Source of the DNA: Lunularia cruciata
Taxonomy: Eukaryota; Streptophyta; Marchantiopsida; Lunulariales; Lunulariaceae
Direction: 5' to 3'
NCBI GenBank assembly: GCA_948567375.1
Contig: OX419759.1
Location: 38,355,493-38,419,492, forward strand
Length of the DNA stretch: 64,000 nucleotides
Position 1 is the stretch's first letter, and every line of letters starts with the position of its first letter. This document shows positions 36,140-52,690 of the stretch, in pieces. The position numbers and the translations under genes were made by a program. The notes beneath the pieces are model-generated. The model ran no database searches. It saw only the letters and a list, made by a program, of their open reading frames with translations, and was not told the DNA's origin.

Positions 36140-39100
36140 TAATCTTACATGAGTAGGGAGGTTGAGAAAATCCGAAGTTCTGTAGTGCATGCAAAATCCT
36201 GCACGACGGGGAGCATGTCGCCATGTCGAGGAGACGGGGAAGGGAGATTCCGATTCGGGGTAAGTCAGGGACTGGTGGTGGTTAGAGGTCGGTTTCTAGG
36301 GCGTCGTAATAAGTGCGAGGGGGCTACTTCCTTAGCACATGTGGGCCAAAACGGAAGGGGGAGGGGGCTCTGGGGAGAATTATAGACGCCGGGGAAAGTA
36401 AGAAGGAAAAAGCGGCAGGTCCTTTGAACTGCCGACGGGTCCCTGCAAGAATCACCGTACAGTCATCATAATTTACACAAAAGCGAATCTCTAACCAAGT
36501 GTGAAAAGTGCCGTAGTGTCGGTAAAGTTTTAGATGAGTCCCGCCGTTTCGACGCGTTCCCTTGCTGCTCTACCGCCTGTTGCCCGTTCGGATGTATCGC
36601 CTTTGGAAAACCGGTGAACTCTGGCCCGGAAGTACATTATCTTCTAGACCTTGCCTTGACTAGCGGGTAACAGGCGATAACGAACGAACGAACGAGCTGT
36701 GACGACGGAAATCGCGACGACAGACGCAGGAGTCGCCGAGCGTTAAAATAGAGCGTCTTCCCATCCCTCGCGTAGAAAACACGAAGGATGGGAAGACCCC
36801 ATCAAGCCGTACAAGGGTGAGACAAAAGAGGTAAAATAGATAGATAGGGTTACCGCGCTCGGTAAATTTCAGAACGTCTCTCACAAACCGTCGGACGTGT
36901 TGCCGCCGGTAATTTCCCCAAGTTGTTCTTGCAGCGGGTGTGATTAGATTTATCACACTATCATCCGCCAGAGCAGAGGAAATGATTCACAAGTCCATAA
37001 GAACAACATCATGGAATAACCATCGCCACGTCATTGATTCGACCAGTATAGCCTGTCGTGGTCCCGAGGAAGTGTTCTACAGACGATCTCTCGAGTTCCG
37101 GGGCAGGAAGTCGAAATGCCAAGTTATTGGACGTCCGAGTAAAACTTGAACTTTCCAGTCTTGATCTGACTTGACTTGATTTTGATTCGATTTCCTTTAA
37201 CTGAAGTTCGTCCTTCCGTCCGTCCAGCAAGCTCAGCATCTATCCAGCGCCTATCCATCCATGTACATCCGTCCGCACCTGCGCGGCGCCAGAGGAACAA
37301 GGCAAGGGAGGGAGAAGAACAAGCAGCGGAATGAGGGGATGATGAAAGAGAAGGAAAAGCACATGGAGCCGAGGAACGAACGAAGCGATGGAAATTGAGG
37401 AATAATCGGGCTATGGAAATATTAAAAAGGGCGGAGGAGGTGAAAACCGGGCCATCAGAGAATTTGATAAGACAGCCAGGAGCAGGGGTGGGTAAGGGAA
37501 ACCTTGAGCGCTTTCGTGATTCCTGCAGCGGGACGCGAGAGCTTTCTGCGACCGTGCACTCTCTGCCTGCTTTGATAGACAGATTAGAAACAAGATAGAG
37601 AGATCAGATAGGTCTTTTACAAAGATCGGGATTGCAAGCAATTTTGGGAGTGGGAAGAGATGAAAGGAGCGCAGGGTGCTGCTGCTGATGAGAGACTTTT
37701 ACACTATTTTATGCTGATGACAGACGCGTACTGACCCTTTTGCAAATCTGAGGAGGGAGGTAATCAGGGAAGAAGAGAGGGCCGCATGGTAAGAGGAGGA
37801 AGAGGGACGTGCACTCGTGGTGGTGCCGCTTGAGAGAGAGTAGAGGGAAAGAAAGTGTGGATAGCGGAGGAGTAGTAGAGTCCAGGTATAAGGGGAGCCT
37901 AAGGGGATAGTATATAGGGGAATTAGAGAGGTGAGCGTATTGACAGAGAGAAAGGGCGGTCTGAGCGCTGCCTTGCAGGGCATAGTGACCATAACCGATT
38001 GTGAGGAGTCTCTCCCCGTCCGCGTCCGGCCAGAGGAGAGGAAAGGAAAGCAAGGGAAGAGAGAAGGAAAATAGAGGGGAGGACAGCTTTACTTTCTCCT
38101 TCTTGGTTTCAACTGTGTTGTTCACCCTGTTGTGTCTCGTCAGAGGGAGGGACTGGCTGGGCTGGCTTCGCTGACTGTCTCGTCTGTGGGGTAGCTGTCG
38201 TCACTTGCGTATGGAGTTTTGACTCTGTCTCCTCAGAACTCACTTTTTCCTTCTCTTAGCCTCGGGTGAGGAGGGGCTGGGCACTTGCTATTTCTGCAGG
38301 GGGGCATTCTTGAAGGAAGATAACTGTAGTCTCGATCTGTTACCTCTACATCTTCAAGTGCACAGGCTTTGTGATTAGAAATTGGGCCTGGGGGCGATTT
38401 TGAGCCCATCACCTGGTGCTGCTGCCCCTACCTGCGCAGTGGCGAGAGCCTATTTGCGCTCATTTTGTTCGTTGAGGGGTCCCTGGTGGAAGCTATTGGG
38501 GCCTTGCTTGCGACCTCCCGCCATCTTCTCTGAGTGCGCTTTTACGTTCTTTACCATTGCTTAACATTTCTTGTCTTGTCGTTTCGCCCCTTCCTCACCT
38601 CTTTTACACCCCTGTGCGCCTTCTCCTACCGCTACAAAGGTGTTCTCTTCTTTCCCACTTCTTTCTTGCTCACCCCCACCACCCCGCCACGCTTCATCCT
38701 TTCATTCATTCCATCAGCTTTGAATTCGTGACAATCTTCTGTAGATTGCGGTTCGGATTCCTCTTTCATCTCGCACACCTCTCATGACCTTGAGGTTCTC
38801 GTGAAGAGCAATCCATTGAACGAAAGATTTGGGAGTCTGTGGCCATCGAGAGCTTTCTGTCGAAGGATGTGGAATTGCCTCCACTGAGAGCAACCGAGGC
38901 GCATTCCACCCAGAGAGTAAACTGTGGTGGGTTAGTCTTCAACTGGATTGAGGGCTAACCCACGAGTGCTAACTTGTAAGTGCCATCTCCGAGCGGACTG
39001 GATGACATTGTGCTTTTGATGACATCATGCTTAAGTAAGATCAGAGGATTATCGTTATCAGGTCAGACACGATCATTATTTGTGTAGCTAGCAACATCCA

Positions 39101-39646
39101 ACCCTAAGATTCCTGTTATACTGGTGACGATCCACTGAAGAAAGGATTTGAGCAACGACTGCCTACTAATCAGCCTGCTTTCTTTGGACGATGGGTTGAA
39201 GGTCGTGCGCGTCCGGTTCTGTGATGAAGTTGGGCTTCCCAATACTATCAAGATCAAACACTCCCTGAATGCTTTACATGTACAGAGATGACGCATACAC
39301 TTCCGTGAGTGTGGATATCACATTCACATCACTGCAATTTCTTTGACATCATCTGGACTTGAGAGATTATCTTGCAGATTGTCGAATGACTTCACATTTT
39401 CGAACCAACGTCATGAGAACTGCCTTTCTGATCCATATTTCCATTGTCGAAGTTCTCTTCGTCTTTCAAAGGCTGAGTGGGCCTTCAAGTGTCCAATTCA
39501 CATTGATCACGCATTAGACCTAACTAACAAGAATCGAAAGGGATCTGCCCATACCCCATAGATCTGTTCGAACTGATTTTCCAATTTGACTGAGAGTGGT
39601 AGTAATGTTCTCACCACATTCTCCGTTTTCAACATTCAGGAACGGT
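36140..39646 (+). promoter_or_regulatory. GC-richer region upstream of hexokinase
   Basis: This stretch is clearly less AT-rich than its left neighbour and ends at the hexokinase start codon. It probably holds the promoter and a long 5' leader. 38240-38760 is strongly pyrimidine-rich on the plus strand. A 3' splice-site-like 'caacattcag' ends at 39640, seven bases before the ATG, so an intron in the leader is possible. A transcription start cannot be placed from sequence alone. A repeat shared with 58098-58152 lies at 36784-36837. Confidence 0.45.
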
Positions 39647-43587
<3,941 letters not shown>

Positions 43588-46500
43588 TGAGATATCCTTT
43601 TGCTCGCAGTAGGCTTATTTGCCAAAAGTTTAGTTGGGTGTACCCAACTCCTTCCCTATCCTACAAATTTATAACCAGTAATGGGACATCTTGCAAAATT
43701 GGCGGTGTTTCCCCGACCCTTCTGGAACACAGCAGAGTGGCGACAATACTGCTGTCGTTCAATATTCTCCATGAGAATTGTATATAACCTTTCGCTTATT
43801 GACTTAAAAGTCAGTGGTAGTGGCAGTTGGATCGTTCGCTCTCACTTGTTCGATGACTATCCAACAATATCTTCAACCATTGAAGATATTCTGAAATTGA
43901 CTAGGTTCACAAATCGGGTGGGAACCAAAATTGGCCCGTTAGAAGTGAAAGTTGGCTACTTGGAGCCCCAGATGTGTGAGAAGGACAAAGAAGTCTTATG
44001 TCATCAGTCAACAAGCTGAGGTAACCTTTTAGCTAGCTTGTACACAGGCAGATTGTTCATCACTAGGTCATTCCGAGACTCTAAACCTCAAATTCTTGCA
44101 CACAAGGTCAATAGCTACTTCCATTTTAACTTATTGCTTCGCCTAGATAGTAACCTCACCATTATCTTCTTTCTCTCGCTTTGAGGACTTAAAGGTCCGG
44201 TTCTCTCAAGTGATTATTCACTCGAATGTATTTTCGTTCGTGTAAGCAAAGCAAATACAGGTCTGGAGACGATTATTCTTTTACACGTAGTTGACCACTG
44301 TGTCTTCCGAAAGTCTCTTCTAGCTCTCAACACACTCAAAAGGGTGACAGTGAAAAGAGGGTATTTGCATGAGACCAATCAAGGGGTATTGCTCTTGAAG
44401 GTAGGGTAAGGTACAGGATGAAGGTCATGGAATGAGTAAAAAAAGCACTCCTGCATGATGCACTTTATGCCATTCGTAGTTGGGGATCATCTACGGATAT
44501 AGATTTGCAGTAGGCTCTATCTCAGTATATATTTGGACGTAACTGGCCACGGATGAATTTTATACTCTTTTTACTCATTTCGCCTACTTCGTCGCGTGAA
44601 GCTTCAATATACAGTATAGCAAGCAATTCCGCTTCACAGGCATCTGCAGAGCCTCAAATGACCCACTCGTGCGTACATGCACATGTAGCAACCATGTTGT
44701 TCATATTTTGAGAGTCCCACCAGAGAACACAGCCTAGCTTTGAACTTTTACAAATGAACCGTCTTGTCACATTTCAATCGCTTACCTCGGTACTCGTAAT
44801 GGGCTTGTACTGCAGAATATCAGTAATGTTTCTCTGCTTAAAAAGTACTCCGAATGAGAACTAATCTAGCAGGGTTAGGTGGTGATCTGTGCACCTCTAC
44901 TGTCGGCTTACTTCGTGGTATGTGACATGTTCCCCAAAAGGTGGCCTCCGTGCCTGCAGTATCTGTTGGAAAGCCTCGTCCTGCAACTACCGTATAGCGG
45001 TCAAACCTCTACTTAAACTTCTGCGGGCACCGGCCGCTTCTCATGCCCTTCCTGACTCTCAGAATCCGCCGCACCCAAAATCGTGTAACTGCTTTCTCAA
45101 TTCCAGTACAGTGGTGGTTGTTTCTCTCAAAGTGGAGCCTATTCCGGCCGTTAGCCGCACCTGTTCAGTTTCCAGATTCCACAATTACCTCAACTCTAGC
45201 GTGTCTAGATCGCTACAGCTTTCGAGTGCGCCATGGCGTCCTCGAGAGGATGCAATTTTCACTCTGGTCTCTATTTTCCCTTCGAATCCTGTTATTCTCG
45301 TACATTACTGTACTGCTCCGTCACTTTGGTTTGATCAGAGGGCACACATGCATCTTCTTCAACAATCGTTCTCCTTTCATATGGCTTGTTGATCTTTTGA
45401 GCGAGTTCTTCATCAGACTTGTCAACCTTCATTTCTCTGTTCAAAATGACGATTGGCATTGTTCCCCCTTCCATCTCACATTATTCTCTCCTCGTTCATC
45501 TTCAAGAAACTATTACCTATGTCTCAATTGATAAGTTCTAGAATCGAGGTACATTAGTTGTCAACAAATTTTGTCATGCAATGAAGATCTTGCAAATATA
45601 TTTGGTTTTCACCGTCCGTTCCTTGTCTATAACCATCTCGAGAATAACTTTTCACCATCAAAATCGTTTCTCTATTAGCACTCGAAGAGATTATCTGGAA
45701 GGCTTGAATATACATGGATCTAACAAGAATTCTACTCCCAGACATGTTAAAAAACCACAGACCTGTTCCAAGAAAACTTAGATACTTGTCACACCTGAAA
45801 TAGATATACCATACAACCGTAATATACAGCAATAAGTGCCACATCTGACTCCGTACTCACTGGCGTGATTCTTGAACAGAATTCTTGTGACAATACGTCA
45901 GAGTTCAATTTTCTAGTACGTACCTGCTGATAAAAAGTTTCATTGATTTACCAAAATTCTCAACTTGCGATTCACCTTGAACCGTACGCGTGAATTAAAC
46001 AATATAGATGCATTCCCCTTCTCCATAACATTCTAGATGTTTTACGACCTCTGAATGTGGCTTCTCCCCAGCAACCATGGATTTCATCTTGACATTTTTA
46101 GAGCCAAGTTGTCCCGCTGGTGGACCAAGTGTGAGGAAGAGAAAGAAAGAGTCTGCGCACACAATTACTGGGAAAACAATTACCTGCAGAACGATCCTCA
46201 AAGAACCAACCGCAAATTCCGTGAAACCACCTGCACTGTGATCGATACATAGTTGGATATCATGAACTCTTGAACAAATCCCTACTAAAAGCCAAGCTTG
46301 GCTCTCTCGCTTTCCTCGACCAGTAACTGCATGAGGACACTTCGAGTACGAATGTGTAGATATGACTATGTACAGGTGTAGAATATATTGACGTGTTATA
46401 TACGTCTGTGAATAAACTACACATTGATATGGATTTCAGAAACGATAACACAAGAAGATTACAGAGATGGATGGAACTAACAAGTTGAGTAAGTGTCATC

Positions 46501-47240
46501 ATGCAGTGTGATTGATCTCGTGAGTTCTCATCTGGCGCCATAGCCATTCGTGCATATGGGTGCATGTGTATGATGCATGTCGGAGTGTCAAAGTTGATTA
46601 AGTGAGACAATACATGGCATACATAATATGGATACAATGTCAAAGAGTTGAATTTAATATACATCGGAAAGATGATATGCTCTGTCTTACTTAGTGATAG
46701 GCACATACTGTACACGTTTCAGAGAATTGTGAAAAGTAACACGTTGATACACGGTATTCTTATATGCAAGGAGATAACTCTATTTATGCACCTGATCATA
46801 CAATGTCATGTGAAACATGCATGGACTGAATTTCAGGTATTGTCAAAGGTAACACCCCTGATAAATGGTATTCATACAGGAGTGGACATATATCCTATGG
46901 ACATGTCTAAGTGGAGAACCTAATCTGAAAGCGAAGGTTCGAGGGCACACCATGTTCTACATATTCTTCCTAGAACCTTCCTAAATATGATCTCTTCAAA
47001 CCTATAAATGATCAAACCATGCGTACAGAGCTGGATATCCAATCGTGATAAAAGTATCAGTTTCTCATTAGGGATCATTTTGTAACAGGCGCATGAAAGA
47101 ATCTGCGTTCACGAACACGCGTTTCTAGCAAATTTGACAATTAAGGTAAATCTTAAAACACTTGTACCATCAATGCACCATGTACCATTAGCAACGTTAG
47201 CTAGAGCAGATATTCAGTCGATTGAAACACAAATGCTTAC

Positions 47241-47392
47241 CACTGGCAGTAATTCTTCTGCTGTACTCCGTATACTGAATTGAATTCAGCGTCTCGATAT
47301 TAACAACCCCAACGTCAGTTGATAGTGACACCTGCTTGACGATGAAAGACTTTTGCACATTCGCGAGATCATTCAATTTGGCAGTCGCAAGC
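47241..47392 (-). pseudogene. Orphan exon-like segment, function unknown
   Basis: The minus strand has an acceptor-like 'gaccgattttcttag' before 47392 and a donor 'gtaagc' after 47241. The 152 nt between are open and read 'LATAKLNDLANVQKSFIVKQ', then 'VSLSTDVGVVNIETLNSIQY', ending SRRITASG. The composition looks protein-like, but I recognise no family. I find no convincing partner exons, although an acceptor-like site with a short open stretch ('MKSMVAGEKPHSEVVKHLEC') lies downstream near 46116. It could be one exon of an unrecognised gene or a gene fragment. Confidence 0.25.
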
Positions 47393-48311
47393 CTAAGAAA
47401 ATCGGTCACGAGTCCCACTACACGAGCGGGAAGTGAATGCAGTCCTCAAGCTGCCTATATGTGGATGCGCTCCGAGTTTCATATCATGACGATCGGTCCA
47501 TATGTGGATAACGTGAAGCCTTCGAATTTACAGACGGTGTTAAGAGGCAATCCGCACAGACCCGGATTTTCACAAGATATCTCTTGTCCGTGATTTCGAA
47601 TTGTACTTCCTGATTCGGGAGAATCTGTCCCGGCAGCTTTTTGTTCTTGACCACAATTATCTGGAAACGCCTTACGCGCAAAACCTCAGTCTTCTAAATA
47701 ACTAACTACGAGCTCCAAGCGGCAAACTTGAAGGCCTCTTCCACTGAATGCCAACCGTCATCTCTTAGGTAAAGATCAGCAAATGGAACCAAAACTGAAA
47801 GAACTGCATATATATGGCTTGCAACTTTACGTACTGGCTTTGTCATGTACACGTACGCCAGATTGTAATTAACCAATCAACATCACGTAAAATGCAATTG
47901 CAACTCAAACTTGAACTGTCATAGAGGATTAGGTATTTAGATATTAACTCACCTGGATGTTCAAGGTTACGATATACTGATAAAGCAAGAAATAGAACTT
48001 CGTGTAGGAACTCTCTAATCATGGGTTCAGTGTGCTGGATCACTTACCGTAGAAAGATCAAACTGGCCTTTATGATCAGGCCGGTGTGACATCACACATG
48101 CCGACTGTATCGAAGAACATTTTTCGGGAATAGAATTTCCTCAACGCCTAGTTGCTTTAACTCACCATAGAGCTGAAAGAACAGATTTTTCTTAGAGCAC
48201 TTGTCATAGTTCTTTGCTGGGGTCCGGCAGGAACGGTGTGATAACAAATCGTTTCGAGTCTTGCATCCTCAAATCAAGAACGTATTTTTCCAGATTACTT
48301 CTAAACGGATA

Positions 48312-48335
48312 TGGATAATCTATCCAGATTATCCA
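48312..48335. repeat. Perfect 10-bp inverted repeat, 4-bp loop
   Basis: TGGATAATCT and AGATTATCCA are separated by ATCC. Confidence 0.9.
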
Positions 48336-48789
48336 TTTCAGTATGTAGACTATTTCAGTTCTTTACCAGAGATGGCTCCGGAATTTTCCTGAAGTCTGAC
48401 GGTCTCGCACCTCTTTCGAGCGAATGCTACGGCTCTGGGAAGTTCTTGATTTTCGTTTCGCCCAGTCGACCCTGCTTTCATGCTATTTGAGATGGAAGTC
48501 TAGACATTTCATCTCTTTCTTCTGAGTTTTTTTTTTTCTTTCTTTCTTACCGTAGTTATGTACGTTCCTCTCTTCACACATAGTAATCTTGTATCAGTTC
48601 TAAGGATATAACACTGAACGTGTTAAGGAGGCATTGGCAGACTTTTGGCCCAGAATCTAGTGATTACAAGGGTTTTCTCAACAGAGAACAATTTAACAGT
48701 TCATTCGGTGCACGACTGACAACTACAACTGAACTCAGAGTGGGTTTGAAAGAGGTCTGCATTAAGGAGTTTCCTAACGTGACCTTTAT

Positions 48790-49650
48790 TTGTGATGATG
48801 GCGTTCGGTACATGGCATTCGACTAGTGTGCGCACGAAGTTCTGTCATCAAGAAAATCTCGATGAACGGTATGAAGGAGACGTGGATAAAGGAGTACCAG
48901 TGCTGAATATTTTGTCGTTTGCTTGCTCACCATCCTTGAGTTCTTATACTGTCTCTTCAGTTACACAAAGAAAAGTCTATCATAATACAATGGACACATG
49001 GATTGAGAGCTATCAAAGTGGCAACTATTTTTATCATGAAGCAGCTTGAGAAGCTTATCAGGGAAATTCTTTATTACCATAGATGTGAAGTGATACGTAA
49101 TAGCTCATACAAGGCTTCTACTCAATTTGCGATTCAACAACTCTCAGTTCTTGCCAACTTTCCTCCGCCTTTGATGCGAGGGAATCTTCAGAGAAAAAGT
49201 TGGGTGCCATTCTCTCTACTGTACAGAGCGATAGATGGAAAATGGTTTCCAAGCTTTAAGTGTCCAACATATGTTAAAATGGGTACTTTTCACCTGGTTG
49301 CAAACCATCGCTCATGCTGACCTGGATGCTCAAAGGAAGACAACAGGGAACAGCCTTCTTAGGCTAGATATATATATCGACGATTCAGGCAATTGGTTCT
49401 CTGGTGCATTTGTAGAAGTCAAATGCTCAAGCAGATACACTGCTCGATTTTCATCTTCCAGGAGACGCCCGAGGTTTTAGCTATTTTTGAAGGCAGGAGG
49501 GATGTTGCCATAGGTACTCAGCTTGGTAAACGGTCGCAAACGGAATCTGAGATTAATTTCGTGGAAGGAGCATGTGGATTTCCAAATTTACTGCAAAACT
49601 TCTTACTTGATCTCGAAATTTACCTTCGTTCGACATGATGCTGATGTTGA
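48790..49650 (+). repeat. Diverged duplication, copy A
   Basis: This matches 56800-57670 in the same orientation in patches: 'tgaaggagacgtggata', 'gcttgagaagct', 'cttaggctagat' followed by 'cgacgattcaggcaa', 'ctggtgcatttgt' and 'gatctcgaa.tttacct'. Both copies have only short broken frames. It probably derives from an old gene or transposon that I cannot identify. Confidence 0.65.
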
Positions 49651-50508
49651 AGGTCCATGCACATAAAGGGACTTCATCTCAAACCAAGTGGCAATTTAGT
49701 TTCAGTTTTAGAAGGGACCACGTTTCAAGGCAAAATATGGATGTGAAGGAGAATATGAGCTTTGAAAACTTGGATTCGGCGAAGGATGGGCAAGATGTAT
49801 GGCACCAATCTTTTGGGGTTGTATCAGCAATTTCAAGTACGTTTAAGAAGAGACGTTTGAACACGGTTTCTCAAAAGCCGAGCTCAGATCCTTGGAAAGC
49901 TAATTGGGACTAGGATGGAAGAAGGCTGGCGGATGGGGTTTATGGACTGCTGTGACGCTGGTGATGCAACATCGATGGGTGAACTGCAAGTTCCAAAGGA
50001 ATTGGGACAAGAGAGAGAATGCTGGGACTGAAAATGTTCTGAAGGGAAAGGGCGATTTGTAAAGTTTTAAGGCAAGCGGATTTGACTTTAATCGCGGTGT
50101 TCTGCAAGCTAGCCACTTGCGATTGTGACGCCAACGTCGTGGCGGGTAATAAATCAACGCTAACCAAATTCCAGATCACTGAAGAAAATTCCGAAGGTTG
50201 TTCGTTTTCTCTAAACGGGACAGATCTAGAAAATGTATTCTCTATTAGTACGTCATGCATCCGGACGTGAAGATACTACCCAGTGATCACATTCTTGGCC
50301 AATCCCGAAAAGAAGAATCCAGCAGCTAAGTTGAAAACCAGTGTAAATGAGAAAGACATGTTGGTGGTTTCCAGCTAGAAGAGGGTTCAGTCCGCATGCG
50401 ACTTGTCAGTGAATTCTGTCTGCTACGTCCCCATGCAGTGTCTTTAGGCTAGTTCCATTATACTGTGTCGAACTCTTGCCCTATCGAGAAAAATCACCGG
50501 TCTATCAC

Positions 50509-50550
50509 GAGACGAAGCTGTTCTATCTTGTGATAGGACAGCTTCGTCTC
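50509..50550. repeat. 19-bp inverted repeat, 4-bp loop
   Basis: The arms GAGACGAAGCTGTTCTATC and GATAGGACAGCTTCGTCTC pair over 19 positions with one T-G opposition. The loop is TTGT. Confidence 0.92.
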
Positions 50551-50884
50551 CTTGTCTAAGGTCTCTCGCCGCTCTTTGGTACAACACTCTGTATTACTGT
50601 AACACACTCCGGTAATAATCCATAGGATTCTATTTATAATAGAACTACGCTGCTTGTTCAAAGGGCACCATTGCTTTGCTAAACTTCAGTTTAATCTTCA
50701 CATTTCATGCTTTTCACGTCTTTCACAGGTAATGAGAGACTAATGCTCAACAAAACTCTCTCCAAACTAATGTGAAAGTGAAAGACATTAATATACACAA
50801 TGTACACAAAACTCTACAACTTTACTTCATCAGTTTGTTTGAACAATACCTATATTGGTACTGCAAAAAATAAGTTTTTCTTTG

Positions 50885-51300
50885 AACTACAACTTTGGTA
50901 AACATATCAACAGGATTATTGGAGCCTTCAATCTTCTATAGCTTCAACTCATTATCCTTAGTGCTTAAATGATGAAATTGTATTTCTTTTGATTTGTCTT
51001 GGAATGGTAAGCGGCATTCTTTGCCAAATGTACTGCATTTTGCCTGTCTCTCTAGAGAACGCTCATGGACTGCTATTGCTGTAGCTCTTCCATGTATTCT
51101 TGTAACCACATGATTCCTTTGGAGCTTCTTTGATCGCCACATACTCAGCTTCCATTGTAGATAGGACCACTATCCTTTGTAATCTTCACATCCAACTTAC
51201 AATCGTACCTCCAACTTTAAAAACCAGTAGTGCTTCTTCCTCTATCTTTATCTTTATCAGCATCTACATAGCCTTATATCTCTAAGGATTTCCCTTGAAA
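50885..51300 (-). pseudogene. RNase H remnant of broken copia element
   Basis: The minus strand reads 'VVLSTMEAEYVAIKEA' (about 51168-51120, the ST.EAEY motif). 'AVHLAKNAAYHSKTNQKKY' lies in another frame at about 51040-50980, and 'GSNNPVDMFTKVV' near 50930-50890 closes the domain. The three pieces are in different frames. Confidence 0.85.
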
Positions 51301-51559
51301 AAAAGTAGATGTAGATGTACTAGCTAGATACTTGAGTATCCATTGCTTGAGTATCTATTACTTGAGTAATCCATTCCAAGTACATGTCTGCTAACATTCC
51401 CCACAGCTTGTGCAATATTTGGTCTTGTGCTCACCATGGCATGCACCAAGCTGCTGATGGATATGGAACCTTGGACATCTCAGCAATTTAAGTTTAATTT
51501 CTTTAGCACTAGTCCTTTGAGAGCTTGAAATGTCTTCCAAGATGAGTTGATAATGGTTT

Positions 51560-52690
51560 TTCATTATGCATGTTGAATCTCTTCAACACCTTCTTCACAC
51601 AGTCTTCCTGTGACACCCACAACTTCCCGTTCTTCCTATTTCAAAACATATTCATGCCAAGTATCTTCTTAGCTTCACCTAAATCTTTCATAGAGAATTC
51701 AGATTTCAGCAAAAAAATTTATTTCCACTATCCCCTTTATATTGGAGTTAGCTACGAGCATATCATCCACATATAAAGAGATATATACAATTTCTCCCTC
51801 ACAAAAATATATAAGATAAATACAATGATCAGCTTCACATCTTGTAAAACCTCTTTCTTTCACGAAATTATCAAATTGCAAGTACCATTGCAGTTTGCCT
51901 GTTTTAGCCCATACAGACTCTTCCTCAAACAACAAACTAGATTTTCCTTGCCTTTCGCTATAAAAACCCATTGGTTTACCATGTATACTTCTTCATCAAG
52001 CTCACCAAGCTGACCGTGAAGAATAGTTGTCTTAATATCAAGCTGTTATAGATGAAGATCCTCCACAGTTGTCTCAACATCAAGCTGTTCTATATGAAGA
52101 TCCTCCATAACGACTATATTCAATAACACCCTAATGGATATCATCTTCACCACTACTGCAAAAATCTCTATGTAGTCTATTCATTCCTTATGAGAAAAAC
52201 CTTTGACAACAAACCTTACCTTGTGTCTTATGCTCCCGTCTGCTTTTGTCTTGATTCTGAATATACGTTTGTTTACCAAAGCCTTTTTGCCAACAGGTAA
52301 TCTTGTCAACTCTTATGTTTTAATTTGTGAAAGGAAATTCATCTCATCTTTCATGGCATAATTTCATAGAAGAGGTATCATTTCTAGCTTCCTCATATGT
52401 CTCTGGCTCCTCCAAATCTGTATATAAGACATGACTCAAAATTATATCTGTAGCACAATCAAAAAGTACCTTTGGTTTTCTCAGTCTTGTTGATCTCCTT
52501 GGTGTTGGAATTGTTTGCTCCTCAGGTTCCTTGCATTTCTCTTGATGACCTTCTTGGTCACTAGATTCTTCATGCTCGTTGAATTCCTCATAAATTTGAT
52601 CTTGAGGAGCAACTGGATCTTTCAGACAAATCTTTTTGAACTCAATATACAAATCAACATACTTTGGTTTATTTGTTGCTTGTTGCACAT
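51560..52690 (-). pseudogene. Reverse transcriptase remnant of broken copia element
   Basis: An open piece at 51971-51699 contains 'TGKLQWYLQFDNFVKERGFT', 'EADHCIYL' and the catalytic 'YISLYVDDMLVANS'. Upstream, 52688-52344 encodes the Pol hinge 'PRRSTRLRKPKVLFDC' and 'EEPETYEEARND', the linker before RT. Frameshifts lie between them. Confidence 0.88.

Larger units (their letters stand above)
43588..50880. other. Intergenic DNA after hexokinase, mostly decayed
   Basis: The first few hundred bases must include the hexokinase 3' UTR, but no single polyadenylation site stands out. ORFs of up to 167 codons at 44889-45531 and 46260-46715 show no known motif, poor composition and no neighbouring exons, so I do not call them. 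An exon-like segment (47241-47392, minus), a diverged duplication (48790-49650), and hairpins at 48312-48335 and 50509-50550 are listed separately. Confidence 0.5.

Noticed and set aside
36149-36385. 78-codon ORF upstream of hexokinase
   Set aside because: Gly/Arg-rich low-complexity reading with no homology that I recognise.
37699-38125. Two overlapping minus-strand ORFs rich in Ser and Leu
   Set aside because: They are the complement of a purine-rich leader region, with low complexity and no motif.
43681-44019. 112-codon ORF after the hexokinase stop
   Set aside because: It probably overlaps the hexokinase 3' UTR and shows no motif.
44889-45531. Two overlapping plus-strand ORFs of 167 and 162 codons
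   Set aside because: They are in different frames, without recognised motifs or convincing splice partners. A minus-strand alternative (45292-45474) is equally weak.
46260-46715. 151-codon minus-strand ORF
   Set aside because: His/Met/Cys-rich random-looking composition and no family recognised.
50509-50550. microRNA precursor
   Set aside because: The stem is only 19 bp with a 4-base loop, too short for a plant precursor.
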